A stretch of 64,000 bases of DNA, from the NCBI GenBank assembly GCA_964503665.1, contig CAZDAR010000003.1, positions 45,180-109,179 on the forward strand. The letters run 5' to 3'. The translations under genes were made by a program, and so were the position numbers. This DNA is from 40-80 sp964503665 (GTDB lineage Bacteria; Bacteroidota; Bacteroidia; Flavobacteriales_D; Crocinitomicaceae). Below the pieces are notes generated by a model, which was not told the origin of the DNA, ran no database searches, and saw nothing but the letters and a program-made list of their open reading frames with translations. This document shows positions 17,771 through 27,813 of this stretch, piece by piece. Each line of letters begins with the position of its first letter. The first letter of the stretch is position 1.

Positions 17771-18437
17771 ATTTGTCAACTCCGTCCTGCTATTTTTAGC
17801 ATTTTTCACTTTTATATTAGCGGTTATTGTTGGTCGTGATATTCCAATCGCATTTTTAAAAACAACCGGCTATTATTTACCTTATAAAGAAGTATATTTT
17901 TTCGTTGTGGCCGCTTTAATTTTAACCATTGGAGGAAGAAGAAGTGTACAACGTTGGATGGGAGTAGCGATGATTCGTCAAGTGAAACGCTACCAATGGA
18001 ATGAACCAATTGGAAAAGGACGAAAAAACAGAACGTTGTTTTACCTAATTTTAGAAGGCTTTTTTCATATAATAATCGCCTTTTTATTACTTTTTTTTAC
18101 AAAATCCGCTTTTCCAGTATTTATCGTCTTGATTTTATTAGGAATTGACCATTTTCTATACGCAGCACTAGGTGTTGTTCAAAATATTTTTCGAATAGGT
18201 ATCACCAAAACAGCTTTAGTAACCGTTGATAGAGATGTGAAAGTGTTATACTTTTCAGGATTACGAAAAATAAGCGTTTTTCAAAAAGATATCTTTTTTG
18301 AATACATTAAAGAATTGGTCTTAGAAGTTCCAAGTGACGTTGTTGATCCAGAGAAAAAAGAAGAATTTAAAACGGTTTTAGAAAAGCAAATCGATTTAAA
18401 TAGAGTGTATCTCGACGAGTCTTTTAAAAAGTATTAG
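17763..18437 (+). CDS. Integral membrane protein of unknown function
   Basis: The 224-residue protein has four hydrophobic helices at about residues 5-25, 44-62, 90-110 and 112-138. A soluble C-terminal region of about 85 residues follows, whose short strands (TALVTVDRDVKVLYFSG) could form a small beta domain. It begins inside the end of the DUF349 gene and is the last gene of the operon, with a hairpin terminator 125 bases downstream. I recognise no named family. Coupling to DUF349 suggests a shared process but gives no mechanism. Confidence 0.65.
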   Translation: MNKFVNSVLLFLAFFTFILAVIVGRDIPIAFLKTTGYYLPYKEVYFFVVAALILTIGGRRSVQRWMGVAMIRQVKRYQWNEPIGKGRKNRTLFYLILEGFFHIIIAFLLLFFTKSAFPVFIVLILLGIDHFLYAALGVVQNIFRIGITKTALVTVDRDVKVLYFSGLRKISVFQKDIFFEYIKELVLEVPSDVVDPEKKEEFKTVLEKQIDLNRVYLDESFKKY

Positions 18438-18561
18438 TGGGTTAAGCTATACTGGTTGAACTGTTTAATATCAAATGTTTGTTAGCTAGTGATATCTATT
18501 AGAAGCATATTTTGTAAAACATGATATTATTAAATTAATACATTCTAAATTTCGCATCATC

Positions 18562-18600
18562 GATATCAACATTTGATTATTCACTGTTGATATCCTTTTT
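18562..18600 (+). terminator. Rho-independent-type terminator
   Basis: A perfect 10-bp stem (GATATCAACA at 18562-18571 with its complement at 18585-18594) encloses a 13-base loop and is followed by five Ts. It closes the kinase-DUF349-membrane operon before the carB promoter. Confidence 0.65.
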
Positions 18601-18620
18601 AAAACTCAAACGAAAAGTGC

Positions 18621-18651
18621 TTTGCATAACTGTATTTTTAAAGTATATTTG
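18621..18651 (+). promoter_or_regulatory. carB promoter, TTTG-N19-TATATTTG
   Basis: TTTG (18621-18624) and TATATTTG (18644-18651) are separated by exactly 19 bases, a full match to the Bacteroidota vegetative promoter. The predicted leader to the carB start codon is about 43 bases. Confidence 0.75.
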
Positions 18652-18700
18652 CGTTCAATTTATAGGTTTCCTAAGTTCAAATTGAAAAATTAATTAGTAA

Positions 18701-21517
18701 ATGCCAAAAGACAATTCTATCAAGTCCGTCCTTATCATAGGAAGTGGACCAATCGTAATCGGGCAAGCGTGTGAGTTTGATTATGCCGGTTCTCAAGCAT
18801 CAAGATCTTTAAGAGAAGAAGGTATTGAGGTCACTTTAATCAATTCCAATCCAGCAACTATTATGACGGATAAGGTGACGGCAGATAATATTTATCTATT
18901 ACCGTTGGAAACCGAATCTATTCTCGAAATCTTAAGTAAGCATAAAATTGATGCTGTACTTCCGACAATGGGAGGTCAAACGGCTCTGAACTTAGCTATT
19001 AAGTGTGAAGAAATGGGGATTTGGGCAGATCACAATGTCAAAATGATTGGGGTAGATGTCAATGCAATCGAAGTTACCGAAGACCGTGAGCAGTTTAGAG
19101 AATTGATGGGAAAAATAGACATTCCTATGGCACCACAAATTACCGCTAAATCGTTTTTGGAAGGAAAAGAAATTGCTCAAGAATTTGGTTTCCCTTTATG
19201 TATTCGTTCATCGTTTACTTTAGGTGGAGCAGGAGCAGCGATTGTTCATGATCCAGAAGAATTTGATACGTATTTAGAAAGAGGGTTGGAATTATCTCCT
19301 ATCCATGAAGTAATGATTGACAAAGCGTTAATCGGATGGAAGGAATACGAATTTGAACTTTTAAGAGATGCCAATGATAATGTGGTCATCATTTGTACAA
19401 TCGAGAATTTTGATCCACTTGGAATTCATACAGGAGATTCCATCACAGTTGCTCCAGCAATGACCTTGTCAGATACGACTTTCCAGAAAATGCGAGATAT
19501 GGCCATCAAGATGATGCGTTCTATAGGTAATTTCTCAGGAGGTTGTAACGTACAGTTCGCTGTGAGTCCTGATGATAATGAAGATATTATTGCTATCGAA
19601 ATTAATCCACGTGTTTCTCGCTCCTCTGCGTTAGCATCCAAAGCAACAGGTTATCCTATTGCCAAAATTGCTACCAAGTTGGCGATTGGCTATAATTTAG
19701 ATGAATTAAAGAATCAAATTACTAAAACAACTTCTGCATTTTTCGAACCGACATTAGACTACGTAATTGTTAAAATTCCTCGTTGGAACTTTAATAAATT
19801 TCAAGGAGCTGATCGTCGATTAGGATTACAGATGAAATCAGTGGGAGAGGTAATGGCCATTGGTCGTACTTTTCAAGAAGCACTTCAGAAAGCGTGTCAA
19901 TCGTTGGAAATTGGTAGAAATGGTTTAGGAGCTGACGGAAAAGAATTAACCGATCAACGTGAAATTTTACATTCTTTAGAGAATCCATCTTGGAATCGTT
20001 TATTCCATATTTACGATGCTATCAAGTTAGGAATTCCATTCAAAACAATTCAAGAAAAGACAAAAATCGATATTTGGTTCTTAAAGCAAATTGAGGAATT
20101 AATTGATTTAGAACGTGAAATTGAAAAATATCACTTAGAAAATATTCCGAAAGAACTTTTATTCGAAGCAAAACAAAAAGGATATGCTGATAGACAAGTA
20201 GCGCATCTTTTAAGATGTTTAGAGTCAGAAGTGCATACCAAGCGAGAAGAGTTTGATATTCAACGAGTGTACAAATTAGTAGATACATGTGCTGCAGAGT
20301 TTGATGCGCAAACGCCTTATTACTATTCTACATTTGAATACGAAAACGAAAGTGTAGTTTCTGATCGCAAAAAAGTAGTGGTTTTAGGATCTGGACCGAA
20401 CCGTATTGGACAAGGTATTGAGTTCGATTATTCATGTGTTCACGGTGTATTAGCGGCAAAAGAATTAGGTTATGAAACCATCATGATTAACTGTAATCCT
20501 GAAACCGTTTCAACAGATTTCGATACTGCAGATAAGTTGTATTTCGAGCCTGTTTTCTGGGAACATATTTTTGATATTATTCAACATGAAAAGCCAGAAG
20601 GAGTTATCGTTCAATTAGGAGGGCAAACAGCTCTTAAATTGGCTGAAAAACTTCAAAGACACGGAATAAAAATCATCGGAACAAGTTTTGATGCATTGGA
20701 CTTAGCGGAAGATAGAGGTCGTTTTTCAAAGATATTAGAAGAAAATGATATCCTTTTCCCTAAATATGGCGTTGTTGAAAGTGCGGAACAAGCGATTGAA
20801 TTATCCAAAGACTTAGGATTCCCATTATTGGTACGTCCATCGTATGTATTGGGTGGTCAGAAAATGAAAATCGTTATCAACGAAGAAGAATTAGAGCACC
20901 ACGTAGTCGATATTATCGGTGAAATGGGAGCAAATCATATATTGTTAGATCATTTTATCGGTGGCGCAATTGAAGCAGAAGCCGATGCTATTTGCGATGG
21001 TGAAGATGTGTATATCATTGGAATTATGCAACATATTGAGCCAGCAGGAATTCACTCTGGAGATTCATATGCGGTTTTACCTCCTTACAATTTGGGTGAT
21101 TTAGTGATGACACAAATTGAAACGATAACAAAGAAAGTCGCTTTAGCATTAAAAACAGTTGGATTGATTAACATTCAATATGTAGTGAAAGACGATAAAG
21201 TATATGTGATTGAAGCCAATCCAAGAGCTTCTAGAACCGTTCCATTTATTGCGAAAGCATACGACGAGCCGTATGTGAAATATGCAACCGAAGTGATGTT
21301 AGGTGCGAAGAAAGTGAAAGATTACAATTTCAGCCCACGAAAAGAAGGATATGCGATTAAGATTCCAGTATTTTCGTATTCTAAATTTCCTGAAGTGAAA
21401 AAAGAATTAGGACCTGAAATGAAGTCAACAGGTGAAGCAATCCGTTTTATCAAAGATTTGAGAGATCCATTTTTCACGGAAATATATTCAAAAAGGAATA
21501 TGCATTTGTCGAAATAA
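18701..21517 (+). CDS. carB: Carbamoyl-phosphate synthase large subunit lacking the allosteric domain
   Basis: The 938-residue protein contains both ATP-grasp halves: IGSGPIVIGQACEFDYAG and GGAGAA in the first, LGSGPNRIGQGIEFDYSCVH in the second, with NPRVSRSSALASKATGYPIAK and NPRASRTVPFIAKA as metal/ATP segments. It makes carbamoyl phosphate from bicarbonate, glutamine-derived ammonia and two ATP for arginine and pyrimidine synthesis. E. coli CarB has 1073 residues. The roughly 135 missing residues are the C-terminal MGS-like domain that binds UMP and ornithine, and this chain stops right after the second synthetase half. Short CarB is, to my knowledge, usual in this group. carA is not in the window. 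Confidence 0.95.
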   Translation: MPKDNSIKSVLIIGSGPIVIGQACEFDYAGSQASRSLREEGIEVTLINSNPATIMTDKVTADNIYLLPLETESILEILSKHKIDAVLPTMGGQTALNLAIKCEEMGIWADHNVKMIGVDVNAIEVTEDREQFRELMGKIDIPMAPQITAKSFLEGKEIAQEFGFPLCIRSSFTLGGAGAAIVHDPEEFDTYLERGLELSPIHEVMIDKALIGWKEYEFELLRDANDNVVIICTIENFDPLGIHTGDSITVAPAMTLSDTTFQKMRDMAIKMMRSIGNFSGGCNVQFAVSPDDNEDIIAIEINPRVSRSSALASKATGYPIAKIATKLAIGYNLDELKNQITKTTSAFFEPTLDYVIVKIPRWNFNKFQGADRRLGLQMKSVGEVMAIGRTFQEALQKACQSLEIGRNGLGADGKELTDQREILHSLENPSWNRLFHIYDAIKLGIPFKTIQEKTKIDIWFLKQIEELIDLEREIEKYHLENIPKELLFEAKQKGYADRQVAHLLRCLESEVHTKREEFDIQRVYKLVDTCAAEFDAQTPYYYSTFEYENESVVSDRKKVVVLGSGPNRIGQGIEFDYSCVHGVLAAKELGYETIMINCNPETVSTDFDTADKLYFEPVFWEHIFDIIQHEKPEGVIVQLGGQTALKLAEKLQRHGIKIIGTSFDALDLAEDRGRFSKILEENDILFPKYGVVESAEQAIELSKDLGFPLLVRPSYVLGGQKMKIVINEEELEHHVVDIIGEMGANHILLDHFIGGAIEAEADAICDGEDVYIIGIMQHIEPAGIHSGDSYAVLPPYNLGDLVMTQIETITKKVALALKTVGLINIQYVVKDDKVYVIEANPRASRTVPFIAKAYDEPYVKYATEVMLGAKKVKDYNFSPRKEGYAIKIPVFSYSKFPEVKKELGPEMKSTGEAIRFIKDLRDPFFTEIYSKRNMHLSK

Positions 21518-23184
21518 TGAAACGCCTATATATAGCTGGATTAATTGCTTTTTTTAGTACTATAGTACTTTCACAGACAATTGACACTAAAAACACCTGG
21601 ACTGTTGAAGGTTTAACTGGTTTTAAAAGTAATGGTTTGTGGGGGTTTTTAGCATCTGATAGCATCTTTATTCCAGCGATATACGATGAAATTGGCGATT
21701 TTGGTAGTGGCGTATGTCCTGTTAGAATCGGTAATTTTTGGGGTGTTATCAATCGGGAAAATAAACTGATTATTTCTGCTGAATACGACGAAATTTCTTA
21801 TTTTAAGAACGGCTATTCTTATTTAAAAAAAGAAGATAAATATCTATTAGTTGATTCAATGGGTAAGTTACTGAATGGAATTCCATACGATTTAGTAAGT
21901 TTCCCAAGTAAAGGTCAATCTTTTATTCTTAAACTAAAAGATAAGTTTGGCGTTCTCGACTATTCTTTGAATGAAAAAGTACCCTTTATTTATGATGTTA
22001 TTACCGACGCTAATGAAGGAATGTTGGCAGTAAAACAAAATGATAAATGGGGGTATTTAGATTCAACAGGAAGTTTAATATATGGAGTTCAATCAACTGT
22101 CCCTTATTACTTTATGTGTGGAGAAGTAATTGTTCAAAAAAAAGAGGAAAATACACTTAAATTCATTAAAATTGATAAGAATGGAAAAGAACATCCATAT
22201 ACGGATAAAACATCCATTTTTAGTGAGTATGTAGAGGATTCAATCACAGGAAATATAGAATCTATTTATGGGCTTTTAAACGCCGATGGTGAAGTTTTAA
22301 TTTCACCTTATTATGATGTAATATACCCATTTTCAGAAGGGTTAGCTGCAGTAGTAAAAAATGAAAAACTGGGTTTTATCGATTCTACTGGTAAAGTGAT
22401 TATTCCTTTAACGCTGTATTATAATTCCTCCATTTATCCTACTTTTAGTGAAGGCTTTACCGTTGTTGGAAATGAAGAAGGCAAAAGGGGCTTTATAGAT
22501 AAATCAGGAAAGCTGGTTATTCCTTTTGACTATGACATAGCCACAGATTTTAAAAATGGCTTGGCATCCGTTCATCTTTATAATCGCAAAAAACAAACAA
22601 TCACTGCTTTTCTAATCGATAAAAACAATAAGAGAGTCACACGTAAATACGGCTCTATCTATGAATTTTCAGAAGGCTTAGCGGCTGTAAGTAAAAATGG
22701 TAAAACGGGATTTGTTAATCGAAAAGAAAAAATGGTTATTCCATTCAAGTATGACTATGCAGGTTCGTTTATTAACGGAATTGCAGGCGTACAAAAAAAT
22801 AGGAAATGGGGTTTTATTAATAAAACTGGAGAATTAGTGGTCGATTATAAATACGATTACATTAATAAAGAAGGAGACTATATAGCTGTTGCCAACCGTA
22901 TCGGAGAAGTTACCCTTATTTATGGACTGATGGATTCCACAGGAAAAGAAATAACACCTGTTAAGTACCGCAATATAGTGCCAATTGGGGACAATTTATA
23001 CCGTGTAATGACGCCAGATAAAGAAGGATGGCAACGTTATGGGATAATCAACAGTAGAGGAGAAGCGATCGTCCCACCTAATTATACGAGTGTGATTGTC
23101 ATGGATGAAGACTGTTTTTGTTTAATGAGAGATAACGACAATTATATTCTTGTAGATAAAACAGGGAAGGAAATTATAAAATAA
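21517..23184 (+). CDS. WG-repeat secreted protein
   Basis: The 555-residue product has a signal peptide (about residues 1-20, ending VLSQ). It then has roughly ten degenerate WG repeats, each with a pattern like KWGFINKTGELVVPFKYD and a spacing of about 45-55 residues. WG repeats fold as beta structures and probably mediate binding; no enzyme motif is present. Its ATG overlaps the last base of the carB stop codon, so it is translated from the carB message. There is no obvious functional link to carbamoyl phosphate. The mature protein should be periplasmic or surface-associated. Confidence 0.85.
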   Translation: MKRLYIAGLIAFFSTIVLSQTIDTKNTWTVEGLTGFKSNGLWGFLASDSIFIPAIYDEIGDFGSGVCPVRIGNFWGVINRENKLIISAEYDEISYFKNGYSYLKKEDKYLLVDSMGKLLNGIPYDLVSFPSKGQSFILKLKDKFGVLDYSLNEKVPFIYDVITDANEGMLAVKQNDKWGYLDSTGSLIYGVQSTVPYYFMCGEVIVQKKEENTLKFIKIDKNGKEHPYTDKTSIFSEYVEDSITGNIESIYGLLNADGEVLISPYYDVIYPFSEGLAAVVKNEKLGFIDSTGKVIIPLTLYYNSSIYPTFSEGFTVVGNEEGKRGFIDKSGKLVIPFDYDIATDFKNGLASVHLYNRKKQTITAFLIDKNNKRVTRKYGSIYEFSEGLAAVSKNGKTGFVNRKEKMVIPFKYDYAGSFINGIAGVQKNRKWGFINKTGELVVDYKYDYINKEGDYIAVANRIGEVTLIYGLMDSTGKEITPVKYRNIVPIGDNLYRVMTPDKEGWQRYGIINSRGEAIVPPNYTSVIVMDEDCFCLMRDNDNYILVDKTGKEIIK

Positions 23185-23199
23185 TGGAGAACATATAGC

Positions 23200-23439
23200 A
23201 TGTTGAAATTTAGACTTATATTAATTTTTATTGGAGCTTTTGTTCTACTTCGTTTTCTAGGCCGTCTTTTACGTGCCAAAAGAGCCGCGCACCAACAAGA
23301 ACAAGAAAAGAAACGTGAAATGGCACTCAAAAAAAGAAAAGAATTTGTTCGTAAAAATGAAGGAAAGGTTTTCATTATCCCTTCAGAGACGAAGATGGAT
23401 AATTCAGACATAGAAGATGCGAAGTATGAAGATGCTTGA
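23200..23439 (+). CDS. DUF4834-like small membrane protein
   Basis: This 79-residue protein has one N-terminal hydrophobic helix (about residues 5-22), then a strongly basic stretch rich in Lys/Arg/Gln and an acidic tail. The layout and the KNEGKVFIIP-like segment match the short DUF4834 proteins of flavobacteria. It follows the WG-repeat gene by 15 bases. It probably sits in the inner membrane with the charged tail in the cytoplasm. Function is unknown. Confidence 0.65.
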   Translation: MLKFRLILIFIGAFVLLRFLGRLLRAKRAAHQQEQEKKREMALKKRKEFVRKNEGKVFIIPSETKMDNSDIEDAKYEDA

Positions 23440-23509
23440 CAATAAATAAGGATGAAATAGCTATTTTCCTGAATTGCTTATTATATTTACCTTTCTAAAA
23501 AGAATTTTT

Positions 23510-26500
23510 ATGGATTTCAATCGATTATTTAAAAAATACGGATTCAATCTTTTAGCCATTATTGGCTTTTTTATTATCGCTGCTACTTATTTTAAACCCG
23601 CTTTGGAAGGCTACGTTTTAAAGCAGCACGATATGGAACAATATACGGAAGTTTCGCGTGAAATTATTGATTATAAAAATATTGACGGTCAAACACCACT
23701 ATGGACAAATGCGATGTTTAGCGGAATGCCATCTGCACAAATACACGTCGATTATCCAGGTAATTTTTTTAAAACGAGTTTAAATTTTGCGTTTAAAGTA
23801 TTAAAATCACCCATTGGCTACTTGTTCTTTTACATGCTTGGGTTCTATGTTTTTGGATTGTGTATTGGATTGAATAAATGGGTGAATGTCGTCGGAGCGG
23901 TTGCATTTGCTTTCTCCTCCTACAATATCATCATACTTCAAGCAGGACACATTACAAAAGCAAATGCTATTGCCTTTATGTTGCCAACCATTGGTGGTTT
24001 TATTATGGCTTATACGCGCAAAATCAAATGGGGTGCCATTGTTTTTGGAGTTGCTTTAGCGATGCAGTTGACAGCGAATCATTTACAAATCACCTATTAT
24101 TCACTATTTCTATTTTTAGGACTAGGTCTTTACTTTTTAGTAGTAGCCATCAAAAGAGGTGAATTAAAGAAATTTGCTATTACATCAGCTGCAATAATTG
24201 GAACAGCCTTGATTGCGGTGATGATTAATATTGGAAATATTAAAGTTACTAAAGACTATGCAAAACAAACTATTCGTGGTGGAAATGACTTGACGATTAA
24301 CGCCGACGGGACTAAAATTGACAAAAGTAATGAAGATGGTTTAGATTTGGATTACATTACGAATTGGAGTTATGGAGTGGGAGAGTCCTTCACTATGATA
24401 TCACCATATGTAAAAGGCGGAGCTTCTGAAGCAGTTGCAAGTTCTCCCTTTACAGAAATCGTTGATAATGCGGATATTCCTTCAGAAGCGAAAGAGTTTA
24501 TTCAAAATTACTACTCATATTGGGGAGAGCAACCATTTACTTCAGGACCAGTTTATTTTGGTGTTATAGTTGTCTTTTTGGCGTTTTTATCATTGGTGTT
24601 TTTAGAGTCAAGGATAAAATGGGCTTATTTTGGTGTAGCTATACTAACAATAGCACTTTCCTGGGGTAAAAATTTCATGGGTTTGACAGAGTTCTTTGCA
24701 CATTACATTCCAATGTATAATAAGTTTAGAGCGGTGACTATTATTTTGTCTATCACAAGTATGATTTTCCCAATTTTGGCTGTATTGATTTTAAATCAGT
24801 TTTATAATGAGCGTGAAAAACTAAAACTACAAAGCAAGAAGTTCTACATTGCTGGAGCAAGTTTTATACTTTTCTTATTAGTCTTAAAATTCGTTGGAAT
24901 AAATGACGGTTATTTCTCAGCGGTTGATAAACAACAATTTGCTTCTGCTTTAGGATCTCAGCAACAACAAAGAGATGGATTAATGAAGCAAATCATGTCG
25001 ATGAGTGATGAACAACTTGCTCAAAATGGTATTGACAGAAATAATCCAGCTCAAATTAATCAAATAATTGAAACTCAAATTGAACGTACCTTAAAAGCGT
25101 ATGATGTAAATGCATTAAAACAAGTACGAAAAGATATTTATAATTCATCCATGAATCGTTCGCTATTATTTGCGTTTTTAGCAATGGGAGTTTTAGCTTT
25201 ATTATTTGTAACAGAAATTGACCCACGATTTGTAATAGTTGGATTAGGTGTATTGATTGCAATAGACTTGATAGCTGTTGATTTGAATTATCTCAATAAT
25301 AAGGAGAATGAAACCAACGGAGAATTAGTCTTTTGGCAGGAAAAAAGCAGTGCGATGTATCCTGCACTAGCGACTACTGCGGATTTAAGTATTTTGAATA
25401 TGGAAGTAGCTGAGAAATCAGCGTTAAATAGTATTTTAGATAAAGCTACTATTAAAGGAAAAGAAGAAGCTGAAAAAGAAGGATTTGATGACAATTTAGT
25501 GATGAATAAAGCCATTGAATACGAGATGTTTAGGGCATTGAATAGAAATACTAACTATCGTGTTTTAGATCTTTCCTCAAATCCATTCACTTCTGCTAGA
25601 ACATCTTATTTTCACAAATCTATTGGTGGATACCATGGAGCGAAATTGAGAAAATATCAGAACTTAATAGAATTTCACTTTTCAGGTAATATCAATTTTA
25701 AAGTGCTAGAAATGTTGAATACAAAATATATTATTCAACAAGATGGTCAAGTGCGTCAGAATCCAACAGCTTTAGGAAATGCGTGGCTAGTTCGTGAAGT
25801 AAAAACGTTTGCCACACCAGACGATGAAATAAGAGCATTAGGAAATTCATATACGATCGTACCTAAACCTATTGCTAAGATGTTAGTAAATGGAGAACTT
25901 GTGTCTAACGCAACTGTTTCAGGAAATGAAAAAATCCAATTGTTAGTTCAGAAAGATACATTTGATGTGAGGATTCCAGCAGAACTTCAAAGAAACCTTA
26001 GTGCAGGATTTGATGATGTGACAGAAGCGGTATTTGTAATGGACGTCAATAAGAAGACAGATTTTGTCCGTAAGGTAACATTGGAGCAAGATTCATTGAA
26101 CTCTTTCTTACAGTTAATGGATTTAAAAGTAATGTATAATTTTGAGCCATCTACCGATGCGGTAATGTTAGAGTCAGAAGCTAAGAAACTGACTTCCAAG
26201 ACATATTCAGGGTTAGGAAGTATAAAGATGACTTCATATCATCCAGAGAAATTGAAATATGATTTTGAAAGTAACGAAAAGCAATTGGTCGTTTTCTCTG
26301 AGATGTACTACGAAGATGGCTGGAAAGCATTTATCAACGGAAAAGAAGCCCCAATCGTAAAGACCGATTATTTACTAAGAGGTGTGGAGGTTCCAGCAGG
26401 AAAACACAACATAGAATTGGCGTATATCTATCCATTCTTTAAAACAGCAAATCTGATGGCAGCAGCAGGTTGTGGGCTTTTATTACTTTTAATTGGTTTT

Positions 26501-26536
26501 GGATTTTGGTCTGATAGAAGAAATAAAACAATTTAA
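23510..26536 (+). CDS. YfhO-family multispanning membrane protein
   Basis: I start at the ATG at 23510 (1008 residues), because the in-frame ATG at 23474 adds only twelve atypical residues within the promoter region. The protein has about twelve hydrophobic helices, a large soluble loop near residues 400-560, and a C-terminal domain that ends in another helix pair. The segment YEDGWKAFINGKEAPI near the C-terminus, followed by VPAGKHNIELAY, is typical of YfhO proteins. In Firmicutes, YfhO takes part in glycosylation of lipoteichoic acid; in Bacteroidota its role is unknown but probably concerns surface glycans. It precedes the LicD cassette by 11 bases. Confidence 0.8.
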   Translation: MDFNRLFKKYGFNLLAIIGFFIIAATYFKPALEGYVLKQHDMEQYTEVSREIIDYKNIDGQTPLWTNAMFSGMPSAQIHVDYPGNFFKTSLNFAFKVLKSPIGYLFFYMLGFYVFGLCIGLNKWVNVVGAVAFAFSSYNIIILQAGHITKANAIAFMLPTIGGFIMAYTRKIKWGAIVFGVALAMQLTANHLQITYYSLFLFLGLGLYFLVVAIKRGELKKFAITSAAIIGTALIAVMINIGNIKVTKDYAKQTIRGGNDLTINADGTKIDKSNEDGLDLDYITNWSYGVGESFTMISPYVKGGASEAVASSPFTEIVDNADIPSEAKEFIQNYYSYWGEQPFTSGPVYFGVIVVFLAFLSLVFLESRIKWAYFGVAILTIALSWGKNFMGLTEFFAHYIPMYNKFRAVTIILSITSMIFPILAVLILNQFYNEREKLKLQSKKFYIAGASFILFLLVLKFVGINDGYFSAVDKQQFASALGSQQQQRDGLMKQIMSMSDEQLAQNGIDRNNPAQINQIIETQIERTLKAYDVNALKQVRKDIYNSSMNRSLLFAFLAMGVLALLFVTEIDPRFVIVGLGVLIAIDLIAVDLNYLNNKENETNGELVFWQEKSSAMYPALATTADLSILNMEVAEKSALNSILDKATIKGKEEAEKEGFDDNLVMNKAIEYEMFRALNRNTNYRVLDLSSNPFTSARTSYFHKSIGGYHGAKLRKYQNLIEFHFSGNINFKVLEMLNTKYIIQQDGQVRQNPTALGNAWLVREVKTFATPDDEIRALGNSYTIVPKPIAKMLVNGELVSNATVSGNEKIQLLVQKDTFDVRIPAELQRNLSAGFDDVTEAVFVMDVNKKTDFVRKVTLEQDSLNSFLQLMDLKVMYNFEPSTDAVMLESEAKKLTSKTYSGLGSIKMTSYHPEKLKYDFESNEKQLVVFSEMYYEDGWKAFINGKEAPIVKTDYLLRGVEVPAGKHNIELAYIYPFFKTANLMAAAGCGLLLLLIGFGFWSDRRNKTI

Positions 26537-26547
26537 AAGAATTAAGT

Positions 26548-27186
26548 ATGACTGAAAAAGGTAAAAATCAAGCAGAATATTGGAAAGCACTAGCAAACAG
26601 AATTGTAAGTCCTGCAGAAACCAAAAATAAACGACCAGATACATCTGATTTAGAAATTGAATTTTTAAAAGATTATTTAAAGGAGACAAATGACATACTT
26701 GACTTAGGCTCAGGTAGTGGGCTTATAGTAAACAAGTTGGTGGATTATGTGTCTTCAATTATTGCTGTTGAGAAATTTGAATCATTTACTAAATTTATTG
26801 TTGATGATCCCAAAATAACTGTCATCAATTCTGATTTGATAGGATTTAAAATTAGACGTCAATTTGATGCTGTATTGCTTTTTGGAGTAGCTCAGTCTTT
26901 TTATAAAGATGATATTATAGCTATTTACAAGAATATTTATAATATGATAAAGCCTTCTGGGCTGTTTATAATCAGAATTCATTGTGGTTTAGAAGAAGAT
27001 ATCTTAGTAGATGGGTTTTCAGAAGAATTACAAACGAATTATTTTGCTCATTTTCGACAAATTGATTCGGAAATAAAATTATTAGAAGAAATAGGATTTA
27101 AGAACATTAAAAAATTTGATATTTTTCCAGATTCACTGAACGTATGGGAAAACTCAAGACATTTTTTATTAGTTTGTGAAAAATAA
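26548..27186 (+). CDS. Class I SAM-dependent methyltransferase of the LicC/LicD cassette
   Basis: The 212-residue protein has a Rossmann methyltransferase core: DLGSGSG at residues 52-58 for SAM, then an acidic residue after strand 2 (AVEKFE) and FDAVLLFGVAQSF as strand 4. The target is unknown. It is the first gene of the four-gene block, separated from the phosphatase gene by three bases. In this setting it could methylate the amine of a headgroup such as phosphoethanolamine, or a sugar hydroxyl, but nothing in the sequence settles that. It looks more AT-rich than the flanking housekeeping genes. Confidence 0.75.
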   Translation: MTEKGKNQAEYWKALANRIVSPAETKNKRPDTSDLEIEFLKDYLKETNDILDLGSGSGLIVNKLVDYVSSIIAVEKFESFTKFIVDDPKITVINSDLIGFKIRRQFDAVLLFGVAQSFYKDDIIAIYKNIYNMIKPSGLFIIRIHCGLEEDILVDGFSEELQTNYFAHFRQIDSEIKLLEEIGFKNIKKFDIFPDSLNVWENSRHFLLVCEK

Positions 27187-27189
27187 AAG

Positions 27190-27813
27190 ATGAGAATAGC
27201 TTTTTGTTTTGATTTAGATGGGACACTGACTTCTGAGGAAATTTTACCTCAGATTGCTCGCCATTTACAATTATTTGAAGAAATAGATTTATTGACAAAT
27301 ATCACCATGCAAGGATTAATTTCCTTCGATAAGTCATTTAAATTAAGAGTGAAATTATTATCATCTGTTCCTATATCAGAGGTTAAAAAAATTGTTGCTA
27401 AAGTATCCTTCGATAAGGAATTAAGTGAGTTTGTTAAAGCTAATAAAGAGGATTGTTACATTATAACTGGCAACTTGGATGTTTGGGTACGTGAATTTAT
27501 TGAAGAAAATTATGGCTGTAATTTTTATTCATCCATTTCCAATTTTGAAGGAGATAAACTAATCGGAATTGATAAAATAATTTCAAAGTCCGATGCTATA
27601 ATAGAATTACGTGAGAAATATGATTTTATTGTAGCTATTGGCGATGGGATGAATGATTGCTCTATGTTTGAACAAGCAGATAAAGGAATTGCTTATGGAG
27701 GCGTACATCAACCAGTTGCTTCATTAATAAAATTTTCAGATTATGTAGTTTACAACTCTAGTGCGTTAGTTACACTATTAAACTCTTTAAAAAAGTACAA
27801 CAATGAAAGTTAA
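27190..27813 (+). CDS. HAD-superfamily IB phosphatase (SerB-like)
   Basis: The 207 residues contain DLDGT at 8-12 with nucleophile D8 and acid/base D10, a helical cap, TGN near residue 93 as motif II, and GDGMND at 151-156 as motif IV. This is the layout of phosphoserine-phosphatase-like HAD-IB enzymes that hydrolyse small phosphomonoesters. Its 3' end overlaps the nucleotidyltransferase start by 11 bases. It may clear or make a phosphorylated headgroup precursor; genuine SerB activity is possible but less likely in this context. Confidence 0.78.
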   Translation: MRIAFCFDLDGTLTSEEILPQIARHLQLFEEIDLLTNITMQGLISFDKSFKLRVKLLSSVPISEVKKIVAKVSFDKELSEFVKANKEDCYIITGNLDVWVREFIEENYGCNFYSSISNFEGDKLIGIDKIISKSDAIIELREKYDFIVAIGDGMNDCSMFEQADKGIAYGGVHQPVASLIKFSDYVVYNSSALVTLLNSLKKYNNES

